DNA from: Mucidula mucida
Lineage: Eukaryota; Basidiomycota; Agaricomycetes; Agaricales; Physalacriaceae
DNA length: 64,000 nt
Direction: 5' to 3'
Assembly: GCA_015501055.1 (NCBI GenBank)
Contig: JADNYV010000042.1
Span: 124,001-188,000, forward strand
In this document: positions 44,417 to 57,646 of the stretch, piece by piece
Layout of the letters: each line of letters starts with the position of its first letter
How positions within the stretch are numbered: position 1 is the first letter of the stretch
The notes under the pieces: generated by a model
Database searches by the model: none
What the model saw: only the letters and a program-made list of their open reading frames with translations
Told to the model about the DNA's origin: nothing
Program-made: the position numbers and the translations under genes

Positions 44417-46423
44417 GAATGAAAGACCTCAAGGTAAGCGCGTGTTGCATCGTTGTTGGGTGGATGTTTATATGCAGGTCGTCATAATCAAAATGATGCA
44501 CCGCTTCGCCGCTCCGGCAGCTACTGGCCGCCTCTGATCTAGATTCTTCGCGCTTCCGCATAATGATACTAATACTCTTGATCCAGCCGCTGGTACTGTC
44601 TGGTCGCTATACTCGGATTCTGAGAAGGCGCTATAATCAATCTGTACTGGCGGTCATTTCGTACAAATTCATCTCGTTCGAATGCCGGCTTGCCCGAGGG
44701 CCTACATACATCTTCCAAGATCATTGTTCGCAGAATTCAAGATTGTGTCGTCCATTCAGTTCATTCATAAACCATCATGCATCATGAACGAGGCATTGAT
44801 TACTCACACCGAAAGAATGGATACGGATAGCAAAGCGATGACTGCTAGTAGCTGATAAAATCAGCCCAATGAACTCAAATTCCGAACGCCAATTGTGCAA
44901 GAGAAGTCCCAAAAATCAAAGGCGGTAGGCTAGAGGGGCGAGGTTGAGTTCCCAATCCCTGAATGTCGAAAGATTAGGTAGTTATCCGAAGTTTCCGACA
45001 GGAAATTGTAGCAGCACAAATGCGGTAGTCGAATCCTATGTAAACGGATTGATTGAAGGCACCCGGACAATTGAATTAGATACGTAGATCCAGTCAAGCG
45101 AACTTGACCAACATTCTATTGGGGAAGTCGATTCCAACAAGTTGTGGTCTCTCGAAAACATGGTGGTTACGGTGCAACCTCTTACGTGCACTCAGATCGA
45201 CGTACAGCCAACGGGCCCACACTAGACGAACCAAAGGGAGACGGATTCGAACGGGTTATGCAAGTACACAGGCCGACGACAACGTAAATTCTTGAGATGA
45301 AACGGCGCAAAATGGCTTTGTCCGTACGAGCTCAGAAGGGAGTGGTTTCCGTGTTCACATTGAATCCGTCATAAAACTGACCTCACCTAATCATCCCAAC
45401 TACGCATTCCGCCTTAGGTGTGGCGTCCTTTGCTTTTAGTGGTAGAATTGAACATGGACAAAACAAACTGTGACATCAGATACCTAAAGAATCATGAATA
45501 AAAGTGAGTCTTCTGTTTAGGGCTCTGATGTTCAGAATCTGTTAAATTCGACTGGGTCGGTGGGTAGGGGGGCCGTGGAAAAGTTGGCTCAACAATTGCC
45601 CACCAAGTTACGAAGAGCAAAGCAAGCATGAAGTGTGCTGTCCGCCATGAAGCGGCAAGGGCAGATTTTACAGCACGTCATACCACACAACTCGAGCATA
45701 ACCAACCTTCCAACAAATCCGTGATATTTCGCTATGCGGTAAACCTTCGACGAAGAATTGTCCTTGAAGAAGGGAGTAGCTGTTCCAGCATAGGAACGTA
45801 GTCTCTCGGAGATTTATGAATTCGGAAAACGTGAGCGCTTCCTGAGTCGAAATTGGTAGCAAATTGCAACACTCTTTCGCTCTGAAGCTCTGAGACTGCC
45901 AAAAGAGCTTGTGATGTAGAGAAAACATCCCTACCACACGGTATGAGAGGCAAAGTTCTGCCGTCTAAATTATCTTAGTTCAACTCATGTTATCAGAAGA
46001 ACACTTACAAAGTGAAAAGGGCAGGTAATTCTCCTGATCTCGAGCCCAGGATTTGGCATAGGATAAAAAAGTGGTCAAAAAGACCCACCTGGAAGTTTTT
46101 TGGTTGTTTCTTCGGTGGCCAACGAGAGGTTTTGAAAAGTAAGCCTTCCAGCGTCCTTTCTCATCGAGAGGAAGAACGCGATGAGAATGTCAATAAAAAC
46201 ATTCGCGACGTGTGCGTAGCGCCCCCAACCCCCGACGGCGGCCAACGCGACTACAGAGAATTGCGTGCTTCAATGCACCAATTGTGTGGCGTGCTCAAAC
46301 AAAGGTTCTGGACCATGCCGCGGTTTCAAATGCCTGCCACTGAGCATCCAAAGATTTGATTCGCGTCAGGGAGTCGTGAATGATAGGATGAATTATGCGA
46401 TGATAAGAGCAGGATGACGGTCC
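44417..46423. other. About 2 kb without a supported gene
   Basis: Plus frame 46012-46359 and minus frames 45668-45953 are open. The minus frame reading VSELQSERVLQFATNFDSGS looks protein-like, but it has no neighbours in phase and no known motif. The last part is the promoter of the FAD oxidoreductase. Confidence 0.4.
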
Positions 46424-46431
46424 TATTTATA
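46424..46431 (+). promoter_or_regulatory. Putative TATA element of FAD oxidoreductase
   Basis: TATTTATA lies 40 bp before ATG 46471. Because transcription would start downstream of this, it argues for 46471 rather than the upstream in-frame ATG at 46414 as the true start. Confidence 0.45.
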
Positions 46432-46470
46432 CACCGGCCGACGCCCATAAGCGTTTTAATTTCCTGCCAG

Positions 46471-48186
46471 ATGGTGACGCTAGGAGGATTCGTGGTAGCG
46501 CTGTCGCTATCCGGCGTGCTTGCTGTACCTCTTGAGCAGCAGGTCACATTGCAGTCCAGTTTGGCCAGGACACCGTTGCCAATAGCCAATCCAACCAAAT
46601 CGTTCTGGATCAACAGCCCCGGCGCCAATCCGCTCGCGAAGGAGGGCAGCACAGGCCCGTTGACGACAGCGGCGGATGTCTGTATCATCGGATCTGGCAT
46701 GTCCGGTATATCTGCAGCGTATAAGCTGTCGGAGGAGGCAGGATTGAGGGTGGCCGTGTTTGAAGCCCGGGATTTCTGTCAGTGTTTGTTCTTGTCTTTC
46801 CACCACCAACATTGACTTGCTTTTGCTGTAGGCTCTGCTGCGACTGGTGCGTGCGTCGTTGTATGATAATGAGCTGGATTGAAGGACGTTGACAGGCCGC
46901 AACGGCGGTCATCTCACGACCTATGTCTTTCAAGACTTTCATAATCTCGCCAACAAGTATGGCGTGGAGCAGGCCAAGGCCGGATTCGCACTGGAAAATT
47001 ATACATCGCATGCCATTGTCAAGATCATCGAGGACGAAGGGCTTGAAGACGTCGTCAACCTTGTTCATGGCGGTCATACGTCAATCTTCATGACCGAAGC
47101 ACTGGAAGCCAAACGTCGAAAAGACTACGAAGAAGCACTTGTTGCAGGAATGAACTTGGACGCTGTCAAGTGGCATTCCAAGGAAGAAATGAAGGCGGTA
47201 CGCGCCAAATCCACCATATAAACGTCCGTCCAACTTGTATACAGGCCTTTGGAACATCGTATCCCGCAATCACTTTTGACGCGTACAATTTCTGGCCGCT
47301 CAAGTTTGTAACTCAACTCTACAGACTGGCAAAGGAGCGTTCAGCGTCAACTTTCGGTTCGCTTGTATTACATACCAACACGCCTGTCACAGGCGTCCTC
47401 CCTTCTTCGGATTCTGGCAAATGGGATCTCATAACCCTTCGCGGGTCTGTCTCGTGTCAATACGTCTTGCACGCTACAAACGCTTACGCAGGGCATCTGC
47501 TCCCTTCTATGCGTGGCGCTGCTGGTATCATTCCCACCCGAGGGCAGGTCGTCGCGATCAAGTCCAAGAACACTGGCATATCTTCTTGGACAAATAGTCA
47601 AGGCGAGTACTGGTTCCCGCGGCCGGGAGGCGACCCAGATCAGTCACTCGTCATTCTCGGCGGCGGAAATTCTGCCGCGAGAGGTGAAGAAGCACCTGTT
47701 ACTGACGATTCAGTGCTTAACCCGCGTGTTGGGCAAGCCCTGAGAAAGTTCTTTCCCAAGATTTTTGGTGTGGAGGAGAGGGAGCCTGACATGGAATGGG
47801 TGGGTCAGACTGCTGGGTATTGGACCATGGCTGACCCTCTGTTATAGACTGGGATCATGGGATACACGGCAATGGGTGATCCTTTTGTGAGTAAACACTT
47901 GTTTAGTACGAATCCAAACTAAGATGTATGTATGTGCAGGTAGGCCCGTTGCTACCTCTGCAAAAGGACACCAAAGGGCAATACATATCTGCTGGGTTAT
48001 CTGGCCATGGCATGCCACGAGCATTCTCATCGTAAGTTATAGTACGGCTGCGATGTTGAGAGCTGCGCTAACTCCAAACCCAGAGCACAAGCTGCCGCGT
48101 CCATGATTATCGCAGATATCAAAAACGAGACTTGGGAAGCGCCTGAATGGCTACCAGAGCGTTACTTAACTGAGAATAGGGTGTAG
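46471..48186 (+). CDS. Secreted FAD-dependent oxidoreductase (DAO family)
   Basis: Amine or amino-acid oxidase-like flavoprotein; the substrate is unknown. Seven exons (46471-46777, 46832-46846, 46896-47197, 47245-47799, 47848-47886, 47940-48031, 48084-48186) give 470 aa with no frame error. Start 46471 gives a clear signal peptide (MVTLGGFVVALSLSGVLAVP), and ATG 46414 would spoil it. The FAD-binding Rossmann motif is DVCIIGSGMSGISAAYKL (GxGxxG at residues 74-79), followed by VAVFEARDF and SAATGRNGGHL, typical of DAO-fold enzymes. The C-terminal GLSGHGMPRAF closes the flavin site. Exon 2 is 15 nt and carries part of SAATG. A signal peptide on a DAO-type enzyme suggests an extracellular, peroxide-producing oxidase. 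Confidence 0.93.
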
Positions 48187-48704
48187 AAGAATACAATTCT
48201 CCTACCTTTTTCTCGGCAAATGTTCGTGCGCCACCCTATATCCGGTCAGGTGTCAATATGGCAAAGACGCGACGCGTTACATGTGAAGGCTCAACGTACA
48301 GACGGCCTAAGAGGAACTAAAATGAGTGACGCCTCGTCTTCCTAGACGACTAGAAGCTTATCTGCGACAGCACTAGGAACCTTTCAGTATGCTAGGTTTG
48401 TTCGGTTCCTGGATTGACAACAACTGATTAATACACAACATAGGTAGTTTACAGCAACTGATACATGCGAAGTCTGGTATATGAACTGCAAACACACGAC
48501 AAGAGATGGTACATTATCTGTATCTAGATAAGAACGGTGAAAGCAAGATATCGGAAATAGGTCGACGGTGGAGATTCCACTAGATAGCGAGGGAAGGAAG
48601 CGAAGTCAGGACGATGATCCTTATTGACACTGCCTTTTAGTGGACTGAGGTCTGAGCAAGAGGTTGTGCGGCCGGTCCGGGCAGGAATCGAAACTACGCG
48701 ATCC
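48187..48704. other. Convergent intergenic region
   Basis: 3' flanks of the FAD oxidoreductase and the minus-strand C2H2 regulator. No coding signal seen. Confidence 0.5.
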
Positions 48705-50206
48705 TCAGTTTTCATCATCGTCTGGACCCGAAATTTTACGGACCTGTGATGGATGGTACGGATGCGAGGACATGACAAGATACGAGTTTCTCTCTTCGTA
48801 ACGTTCGTCTGTCTCATCGGTCACGAGAGATGGTAACACAGCAGGCAGGGGAATGGTCAACTGCATGCTCCGCACGCTGCTCGAGTCCGAGCTGCTGCTA
48901 TAATCGTCCGACACCTCCTCGTATTCCGAAGAAGACGTCTCGGTGGTCGCTTCGCGAAGCTGTGACGCGTTCGAGCGGCTCATCAGGCTGGCTGGCAGCC
49001 AACGCGTCACTGCGTTGGGCATGCTGTATGGAAAGGAAGACTTCAGCTGAGATGTGCTCGGATTCGAAGTTGAGCCCATCGCGGGGTTGACGCTGGCAGG
49101 CGTATCGCGGTAGCTTGACTCGGGGTTATACAATCACGGTAAGTGGGGGTTTCCGCGCCCGCGCGGCCAGTCTCGTCGGACTGAAAGTTTCCATGCGTTC
49201 GGAGGTGGCGTTTAGCATTGGAACGTACACCAAAGGTTTTCTCGCAGCCAGGGAAGGGACATCCGTAAGCTAAAGTGGAATGTAAGTCTACATCAACGAT
49301 CTAGCAACAAAAACATACGTCGAATGTTATTGTGGCTGTTCATGTGAGTTCTAAGGCCGCTTGGGCTGTGGTTTTCATGAGAACCTTGTCACACTGCGGG
49401 CAAAAAGAGCATACCGAGGAAATTCATGTTGACAGATCTCGCATTGATGCATTTTCGATTTTTTCTTTTTCTCAGCATGCCGTCGGATGGCGATTCCTGC
49501 GAAGAGAAGTGCCTTTCTGGCCCCGCCGCTCAACTCCCCTAGGCATGAGATGTGGCGATGACTGGTACTCCGCGTCGATAGCAGATGCCCACACCGGAGC
49601 AACCGGAGGCGGAGCGCGACAGCGCGGATTCTCGTTGAAGGAATTTTCTGAGACGGCGTATCCAGTAGCTGTCACCGCAGTTCCAACCGACGTCATTGAG
49701 CTAGAACGTGACAAGGCTGGAGAGGAAGTATGAGAGGGCGATATCGAATGATCTCTGGACAGATATGGATGGCCGTGTCGATCGTGATAGCGCGCTTGTG
49801 GTCGGCGTATCAGTCCCACTTCGTCGTACTGTGAGCCTGCAGTAGTAAACGCCGTCGAGGATATGTTGAAAGCCGGATTTTGAGTGTAGTATGCGGCCTG
49901 GGCAGCCGGGGGCAATCCAGAGGCATCATAGGCGTTCATACTGTCCGCTGGTCCAGGATTCCTATGGTATGGATAAGTTGGCGTTGGGCGTACGGTGCTC
50001 GACTGGGGGTACGTTGAAACGGGAGCAGGCGGGACGACTGTCTGATTTATGTGGTATTCCGGGCTTCGGCTTTGGCGCTGCTGATTCCCACCATTTGGAT
50101 ATTCCTGCGCCGCTGTATCCGCCGAATTAGAAAGGCGCCAGAATACAGCGCGATTGGGGCTGTGGTTATACGAGGCGCCGTCGCTGTTGCTGTCGTTGTT
50201 GTACAT
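48705..50206 (-). CDS. C2H2 zinc-finger transcription factor
   Basis: Probable nuclear DNA-binding regulator. The minus-strand start at 50206 (MYNNDSNSDGASYNHSPNRA) opens a long disordered Ser/Pro/Tyr-rich region. Two adjacent C2H2 fingers follow: CEICQHEFPRPSGLRTHMNS with H, and PYGCPFPGCEKTFGVRSNAK RHLRTH, split by short introns near 49380-49427 and 49272-49320. The tail is Ser-rich and acidic, ending ISGPDDDEN at 48705. Two single-base faults break it: one between the disordered region and the basic run EKKKKSKMHQ (about 49475-49500), one near 49130 between TPTYRD and YNPESSYRDTP. Both flanking parts are well formed, so the gene is probably real and active. Confidence 0.82.
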
Positions 50207-51051
50207 GGGAGTAGCTGCAAGTCCGAATGTGGTGGAGGACCTGGCTTTTAAATTTTAGAGAATCCGCATTAGGTACAAACGCATCGTGATTCGGCGCTAC
50301 GGGACCCACATAGGTACACAAAAAGCTCAGGGCTGGGTGATGTTGGTGGTGTTGTTGTTCTAGTTGAGAACAAGGCGCGCACACAAAAAGAGGAAAAGAT
50401 GAGGTAGCGCCTCAATACAGGTCCCCTGGTGGTTGTAGACAAAAAGCAAAAAAGAGGTACGGTATGTGGTAAAGCCGGGGGTCAGGATAGCATCAATGGC
50501 CCGGATCCCCACAACAACGCGGCAAGACGAGAAGTCCAATGACCTCTTACGGCCAAAGCAAGTAGCATAGCGCGAGAAGCCTGTGGACCCCGACAAGACC
50601 CCAAAAGTCGAGATGTTCCCGAAAAGACGTCTAAAAGGTGCCTATTACTTCCCGAACTGGCTTCGCGAGATTTCGATGTCGCATCTGTGGATAAAAGCAA
50701 TCAGTACAAACTCAATTGGAGGCGCGAGACAAATCGCGTGCTCCGTCGTTGTTCGTATAGTTGTGTGCCTCAATGGAGATATCGGAGATGGAATCACGAC
50801 CCTGCCGCTGTGAGAAACTGGATCCCGTCTTTTCTTCTTCTGTCGAAGGCCCTGCCAGTACTGTAATTTGCGGGAATGTGGGGGCGCACAGCTCAGCTGT
50901 CAGACCGTCTGAACCTTACTGCTATAATACAGATTACCACGCCACGCAAAGGCTTCTGAATAGGGCTCGAAGGTGACGAGAACGACGAATTAGATGGGCC
51001 GGAAGACGACATTGGTGATGCGGATAATAAACGTCTAATAGACAAACATTC
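50207..51051. other. Intergenic, promoter of C2H2 regulator
   Basis: About 845 bp between two minus-strand genes. No convincing frame; a plus-strand frame at 50583-50813 has no motif. Confidence 0.5.
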
Positions 51052-54000
51052 CTATCTTTCCCCTCGATGCATGAATTGGTAACAAGTCTTGCCTGGCTCA
51101 TTTCCCAAAATCTCCTGGACACCCTTCAAATCCAGCGTACAAAACTCCCGCACGTTCCGCACCTTGCTCATCACATACTTTACATTCTTCGCAGTGATAC
51201 CCGGCAGGGACCTCAGGAGCTCTTCAGCAGCGGCGTTCACCCCTGCGCCAGCTTCTGGGTCTTCCTCCGCACCCATCGCGATAGCTTTCGTGGGGTCAGG
51301 CTCTGCCCGGTCCAGCTTGAGGTCCTTGAATATCTCAGCTGTAGCGTATGGGCTTGACGACCATATGATGCGAACGCGCGGGAATGTGAGCGTCAACAAA
51401 ACAATCTTGGACTGTATAGACGGCCCTTTCGACTCGTACTCTGATGATGTCTTTGCCGCCGCTTTGCCTTTATTTTGAAAGCGGTTCGGCGCTTTCCCGT
51501 ATTGCTTCATCTCAGAAATCATCTGACAATAAATGACAGTTGAGCAAAGGGGTCAGACATAGTACAGCTGCCACATTTACCTCAAGCGAGAATGCCTTAT
51601 CCTCTTCGAACTCGATGAGTAGTACAGGGTTCTGGTAATGAACGGACATGACTTCACATTGAGTGTACCTAGAGGGAACGATTAAGTGGCAGCGGGTGTT
51701 ACATCCTTTAAACTTACAGTCGTCCGCTGTTGAAAGATGAGACTAGATCCGCCAGACTCTTCCTCTCAACACAGATGTCGGGTGTCAGAATATAGTCTCC
51801 GACAGTCAAGGTGGCCGGTATCACAAGTAGATTAGCCGCGTGTAACAACGAAGGCAGAGTGGAACGAAATTCCCGCATATCGACGATGACCTAACGTACC
51901 ACTGTTGAGGACACCAACGCACCAAAGCAAATAAACGTACCCTTGATGGCTCCTTGTTCAGCTCTTTCCTGCCCCCACCCCATCGTGTGCTGATAGTCTT
52001 GATCACTGCATCATTTGACGCGGCTCGAGGATCCTCCAGAATGGGGAGAAGCATTATCTTGAAATGAACAACATGTCAGTTCTCGGTACAAGGCTTCGTA
52101 GGGCCACATACCCCTCGTTCCCTTATCAATCGTTCAAAACTCTCTTTCTCTCTTCTTATCCCGGCGAGATATTTGTGCTCCTCGCACGAGTTCGCGTACA
52201 CCATGTGGTACACCCGAACAGCCAAGCCAGGATTGCTACATTTATAAACCTGAGATCGGATGAGAATGTGTTACAATGCAAAGAATGAGTACCGGACCTC
52301 AACGCGTCTGATGAACTCCATACACGGCTCCAGCATAACGATAAAACGAGGTTTGATCTCGTCCAACATCCTGTCATCGGTGTCGTCCGAATATGCTTTG
52401 ACAATAACAGTTTCTTCAGGTGTTAGCAAGCCAAAGTACGCGTCAAAATCATTCGTGTTCAATGACGCTAGATTGCTGAGAGCGGCGACGTCGTCTGCTT
52501 CGAGAAGATTAAGATCGCCGTAATTCCACCTAGACCAACATTAAAAACAGTGGAAAGAGAGAAATAGAAATTACATGTCTTCGCTGATAGCAGCGCTAGA
52601 AGCAGGAGCCACACTTGCCTGCCTGTCAATAGACGACCCAGCGGCGGGCGCACCACCTCGAACGCGTCGTCTGTTGGCTCGCTTATCCGCCCTGTCCTTG
52701 TCCTTCTTTTTTAGTGCTTCATCGATACCATCATCCATCCCATCTATCTGCATTGCGATCGCAGCGGGACCCGGAGGCGGCTTCCCCTCCTTCGCAGCTC
52801 TATTCTTCCAATACAGCCAAGTCCTCAGCTTACGGAGCATCATCCGACGACCCCACTGACCCTTCGGTTTCGTCTGGTCCATGCAATCGAGGAACTCCCG
52901 TAGCAGATTACACGTGGCGATGGAAGAACACATAATCAATGTCGTGTTTGAACCAGCAGCTTTTCTGAACGCCTTGTTGGTCTGGATGTTGACAATCTCT
53001 CCTTCGATCTCCTCCAACACCTCCGCCAAGAGACTCCACTTGGGTAATTCCTCGAGGACGGGATCCATTCCACGAGGGACCCACTTGGGCTTATCAGTTC
53101 CTTCAATATCATCGAGCGCGTCCCAATCATCGTCGTTGTGTTCCAAGCGAGGTGCAGTCAAGGTAAAACACCGTCGCTTCGCGCACTGAAAGATTGTGTT
53201 GGCCGCGTCTGTCATCAGCCACTGACTTTTGTTTCCGTCGCCTGAAGCGAGAATCATTCGCAGAAGGAATGGAATTGCACCGAATCGTAGCTGAGGAGAT
53301 AGTTGACAAGTCTGCGAAGGACACTCAAGTCGCGGACCAGAGCCTTGGTACTGGGACCGACTTTGTTCCAGACAGGATCGAGCTGCTTGCGAACAAGATG
53401 GTCGAATGAGGGAAAGTATGCCGCAGGAAGAGCCAGCATATCGAGGTCGAGCTGCGTTGGAGGGTCGGTTACGAGTTAAGAGAATGAACGTCAAGTTAGC
53501 ACCTACCTCTGCCCGGGAGCGACGAAGCTCATTCAATGTCGTATTTATACATTGAACGATGGCACTGTGGATCTCGTCCATAGAGTCTGTCAGATGCTGA
53601 GACAGCTCGACCACGTCGGCTTTTTTACGTTCTAGCACCGTCTTTATATCTTCGTGAAACCTGGTTGAGTTATGAATGAGCACAGACGAAATCTGTGTAA
53701 CTTACCGAGGGTATATGTGCACCTTGCGCAGTCGTAGTTCCTTCATACATTCTTGAGCGGAGAAGACCACTCGTAATGTGTTCAGGCTGGTCGGTAAATG
53801 CCTTTAGAAACCCGGCAGTATTCTTCTCTCTGTATAAGCGTGTGATGAAGGAGACCAAGTGCAACGGAGAGATCCTGTTAACTCGTGAGTTCCCATCTGA
53901 AGAATCATTCATGGCATACCTTTCTGCATGCAAAACAATTATTCCCGTGATGAGGTCAATCTGGATATCATTCTGGAGCATATCAACGACCAGAATCCGA

Positions 54001-54362
54001 GAAGTCACTGAAAGCAAGCCGCCGCCCTTGTACAGTTCTTGTCTTTTGCATTCGGCTTAGCTTATCCAATGCATTCACAGTTATTCGACACACCTTGCCT
54101 TGCTCGTCCCAGTCTCGTAACCAATAACCCTCAGTCCAGGTTTTCGACAGCCCATAATGCCAAGTTCCTCGCCAATCTCAGTTTCCTCTTCTGGGGTCGC
54201 GTTCACCAGCAAAACCAGATTTTGAGGTGAGTCATATATCTTCATGAGCGTGCATAATATTCGTCGCAGGCCAAGCCCACGAGCGATGACAACTAGCTCG
54301 GACGTTGACGGGTCATGGAGTTCAGTGAGGATCTTCGTATGAAAGGGTAACAGAGTCGACAT
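51052..54362 (-). CDS. RAD1: DNA repair endonuclease XPF/Rad1
   Basis: Catalytic subunit of the XPF-ERCC1 structure-specific nuclease, acting in nucleotide excision and crosslink repair. Start 54362 ([17 protein letters not shown]). The inactive SF2 helicase region follows ([89 protein letters not shown]). Then come an acidic/basic linker, the nuclease domain with [20 protein letters not shown] (ERK-x3-D motif) and the C-terminal (HhH)2 part [20 protein letters not shown], ending QFMHRGER. Frame faults sit near 53745-53765 (two, around [14 protein letters not shown]) and near 53265 (between YDSVQFHS and [12 protein letters not shown]). All catalytic residues are present, so I take the gene as functional. 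Confidence 0.93.
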
Positions 54363-54549
54363 TGGGCATTCTCGGTTGTGGGTCAAGGAAAGGGACGGCT
54401 GTCCGGACCGGCTTACTTTGGGTGTACGCACGATCACGTGTTGACCTCTGGTGTCGCGCTTATCGCCACGCAAACGGCTAGTGAGTAGTGTATTTCATTG
54501 AAAGAATCTAACGTCTATTATTCTATGGTCAGTGCTTCAGATGTACCGA

Positions 54550-56611
54550 TTAATTGAGATTGTAAGCGTAAAACTCTCTAACTTCCGTGTGCAAGGACTC
54601 TGTAAGGAGAACGTTCAACAGTCAACCTTTTTCCGCTCAAACAAACAACACTTACCGAAGTATCGACTCTGGCCTTTCAATTCGTCCAAGACGACCATCA
54701 GGAATTCGAGAAGGTTTGAAGGCTCTTCCGGGTGATTGGGGATGCTCCGACCTCGTAAAACTTCCGAAACTAATACACGGCAGCTCAATGCCAGCAAAGT
54801 CTAATGGAATGATGTAAAATCCCTCATCAGATACAGAATATTGCCACATACCCCAAGCGCACTCTCAAGCGGAAACTGCTGCGTTACATCGACGATCCGC
54901 AGGATCCGTCCCACAGCCCTGATGGACGATACAATACGTCCCCTAGAGTTTGGATTCACATCAAGCACAGGCAGATGTAGCTGAATCATGGCTGAATACG
55001 CGAGTAGATGTACGACAACGGCCGTTCCGGGAGCGACAGCAGACTTCATGTCATCGATTGAAGCCAACGTCTGAACGAACCGTTCAATCGTTGATTGCAA
55101 GGCCGTGAAGGACGCCAAAAACTTTGCATGTTCCCGAGGACTGAGATCTGGAAGAACTTCATATTTAGGCTCCTGCCACACATCATTGCGACTGATCCAC
55201 TTACCGTGACGATAGAGAACTCCGAGATTCGAAGCACGTTCATAGAGGATAGCAGCTTTGCTATACTGCGCAATAATGGATCGGTCGCTGCTGCTATCAT
55301 CCGACGGTTGGTTGGCCAGAAAATGCTCGATTGTGCGGGACGTTCCAAAATCAGGAGCACGGTAGACCTTTGCGTGGCGCATGAGAACCAAGTTGCAGCT
55401 GCGTGACGAAGAGACGTACCTGCGAATACTGCTGCATATCCAACGGCCAAGGCGTATCCACAATCTCATACAGAATGTTGGATTCCCTAGTGGACCAGCA
55501 ACTGTTCAAGATAACAACGGTCCAGAAAGCGTTGATCCTCTCGCCCTCCTCGACCAGGTCACTAGCAGGTGCCAGTATCATCGTATTCAAGGAGGGCGGT
55601 GATGGTGACGGGTCTACCGATCGGATTTTATGGAACCCAGCACTGAACACAAGCGACATGGCGGCACCGGTATGATACTTCCCTTCAATCATTCTGTTAT
55701 TTCTGAAGAAATAATGAGCTAGTAGGACCTCCGATTGAATGTACTGGATAACGCCATGAGGATGAGGAGTGGAGAGTGCCTGAGCCGTCAACGCAACAGC
55801 CTGGGCCAGACAAAACGTCTCGTACTGAGCGAACTGCGAACCAGACAAATGAACGCCCCATAACAGAACAGAACTAAGCAGCGCAGGTGCAGGTGGCAGT
55901 GTATCGTCCTCGGGAGTAAGAACAGAATTCGTGAACCTCCCGATATTTAGAAAGAATCCGAATGATTGGGCGTGTAACAAGAACACGCGAATTCTAAGAG
56001 ATGAGAAAGTGATGCCGTTAAAGAACGCAAGGTTACCTACAAAGTTGCGTGACGTTCCACGGGAAGTTGCTGAGAGAGCGTCAGTAGCGTTTGAGTCTGA
56101 GAAGGGGCCATTCGTACCACAAGTGGTTGCTGTTCTGTAAAAAACACCGTTACTCAAATTGCATGAACAGTCCAAGAAAGCCATACCTGGAGCATTCGAG
56201 GGTCCCATGAGCATGTTGTATGGCTGTGAGAGCGTAACAGAAGCACTGGCATAGGCCGGATGTTCAAGCTCCTGTATCTTCGCCTCTAAAAGCGCGATTT
56301 TCTCCTCGAGAAGCTGTGTCTGAGTGATACCGCCATCAGCGTATTCGCAGTCGCGAAATCCGTCCGACGCGGAGCAGGGTCCACACTTGGGCTTGACGCC
56401 GTCACATTTCTATAGCTTACCATAAGATCGAAGGTAAAAGTTGATTGATAGACGGTGTACGTACAATTTTTCTGCGCCTACAGAAAAATGGTCAGAAACC
56501 GCGCGTTGCAAGAGTAATTGAATGTAAAAACCTGCAGTTCAGACAAGCTGTCCCTTTATGGAGGGGCGAAGAAGTGGTTGGGCGTCTCGAACTTGAACTA
56601 GAGGAAGACAT
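54550..56611 (-). CDS. Zn2Cys6 fungal-specific transcription factor
   Basis: Nuclear regulator of unknown targets. Starts at 56611 (MSSSSSSSRRPTTSSPLHKG). The Zn2Cys6 cluster ACLNCRRRKIKCDGVKPK CGPC with the sixth Cys in FRDCEY is assembled across two introns. A coiled coil follows directly (TQTQLLEEKIALLEARIQEL), a typical dimerisation element. The fungal TF middle homology domain includes FLLHAQSFGFFLNIGRF, VIQYIQSEVLLAHYFFRNNR and ERINAFWTVVILNSCWSTRE. The C-terminus is helical and ends EVREFYAYNLN at 54550. All junctions are in phase and no frame error was found. It lies 187 bp upstream of XPF on the same strand; no functional link is implied. Confidence 0.92.
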
Positions 56612-57646
56612 GATGTTGTCGTATGAGATCCATTCGTTGACCAGAGTGGCCACTTTATAGCCATAGCTCTTGAGCATTTTAAAAACGCCGTATGTGAATT
56701 GTTAAGGGTTTTCGTGAACGCGCCTCAGCCACCCGGAAGTGAGATGATTGGACGCTCGCGATGCGCACGGGTAATCCTGAACCTGACGTGCCGACGCTGC
56801 ATGAGTAAATCAGTGTTCAAAGGAGTAACTTTAGCGTCTTCCCGGTCAACTGTACGCAAAAACAGTGAGTTGGCAAAATTCTGTTGAAGTTGGAGGCCTC
56901 GGCAGGTTCTTGAGCTGCACTGATCCGAAGTCTCACGGCTCGAGCGAGGGTGCGTCTTCGAGAAGATAAGACCGAACGTAAGGTGACCAAGGGAGCACAT
57001 AGAGACAGTCAAGCCGAGTAGTAGCAGGGCGCGCCAGGCTGGTCTTCGAAAACCTGCAATTTCCGAAGTCGCCCGTCGAGTTCGGAGTAACTCGGTCCGT
57101 GCCTAATTCTGATATTGACGCCACCTCCCAAGTTTTTTGCAAGTGAGACAAGTTTCAACGTGATCAGTCGAGCTGGCAGCGCTATGTTCTTGTTACTGTG
57201 CGAAGTCGACCTTAGAACTACGCCAATTGGAACAAGGACAAGAGAAAAGTAGCACAAAGTGGGTACTCTGTAACTCAGATAGTTCCTGATGCGAATTGAT
57301 AGCTGGAATATCCTTGAGACATCTATCGCAAGACTTGAATGTCGTCCTGTTTTTCAGAAATTGTTTGTTCGTGATCCGATTGCCCAGGAGCATCAAGTAA
57401 CGGATCCACACTAGAGTTACCAGCGTACTGAATACGCCTAAACCCAATCAGTAATGCTGAGACAAGGCGTACAGAGTAGCATGTACGCCTCGAGGCACAA
57501 TGTATGGTGAGAGTGAACGCTTCATCTTGGTGCATGGTCGGTGCATGGTGGAGAAGGGAAAGGACTGCCGTGGCCTTCCGATGCAGGTGTCGGTCCTTCC
57601 TGTTTGGGAGAATATGTAGGTACCCGATCAGGGTGCCCGGTTCCTG
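56612..57646. other. Divergent intergenic region
   Basis: About 1 kb between the Zn2Cys6 regulator (minus) and SPO7 (plus). Short frames only; nothing recognised. Confidence 0.5.

Noticed and set aside
45235..45260. GGATTCGAACGGGTT, resembling the reverse complement of a tRNA B box
   Set aside because: On the minus strand no T-arm stem pairs around it, and no acceptor stem or A box lies at tRNA distance.
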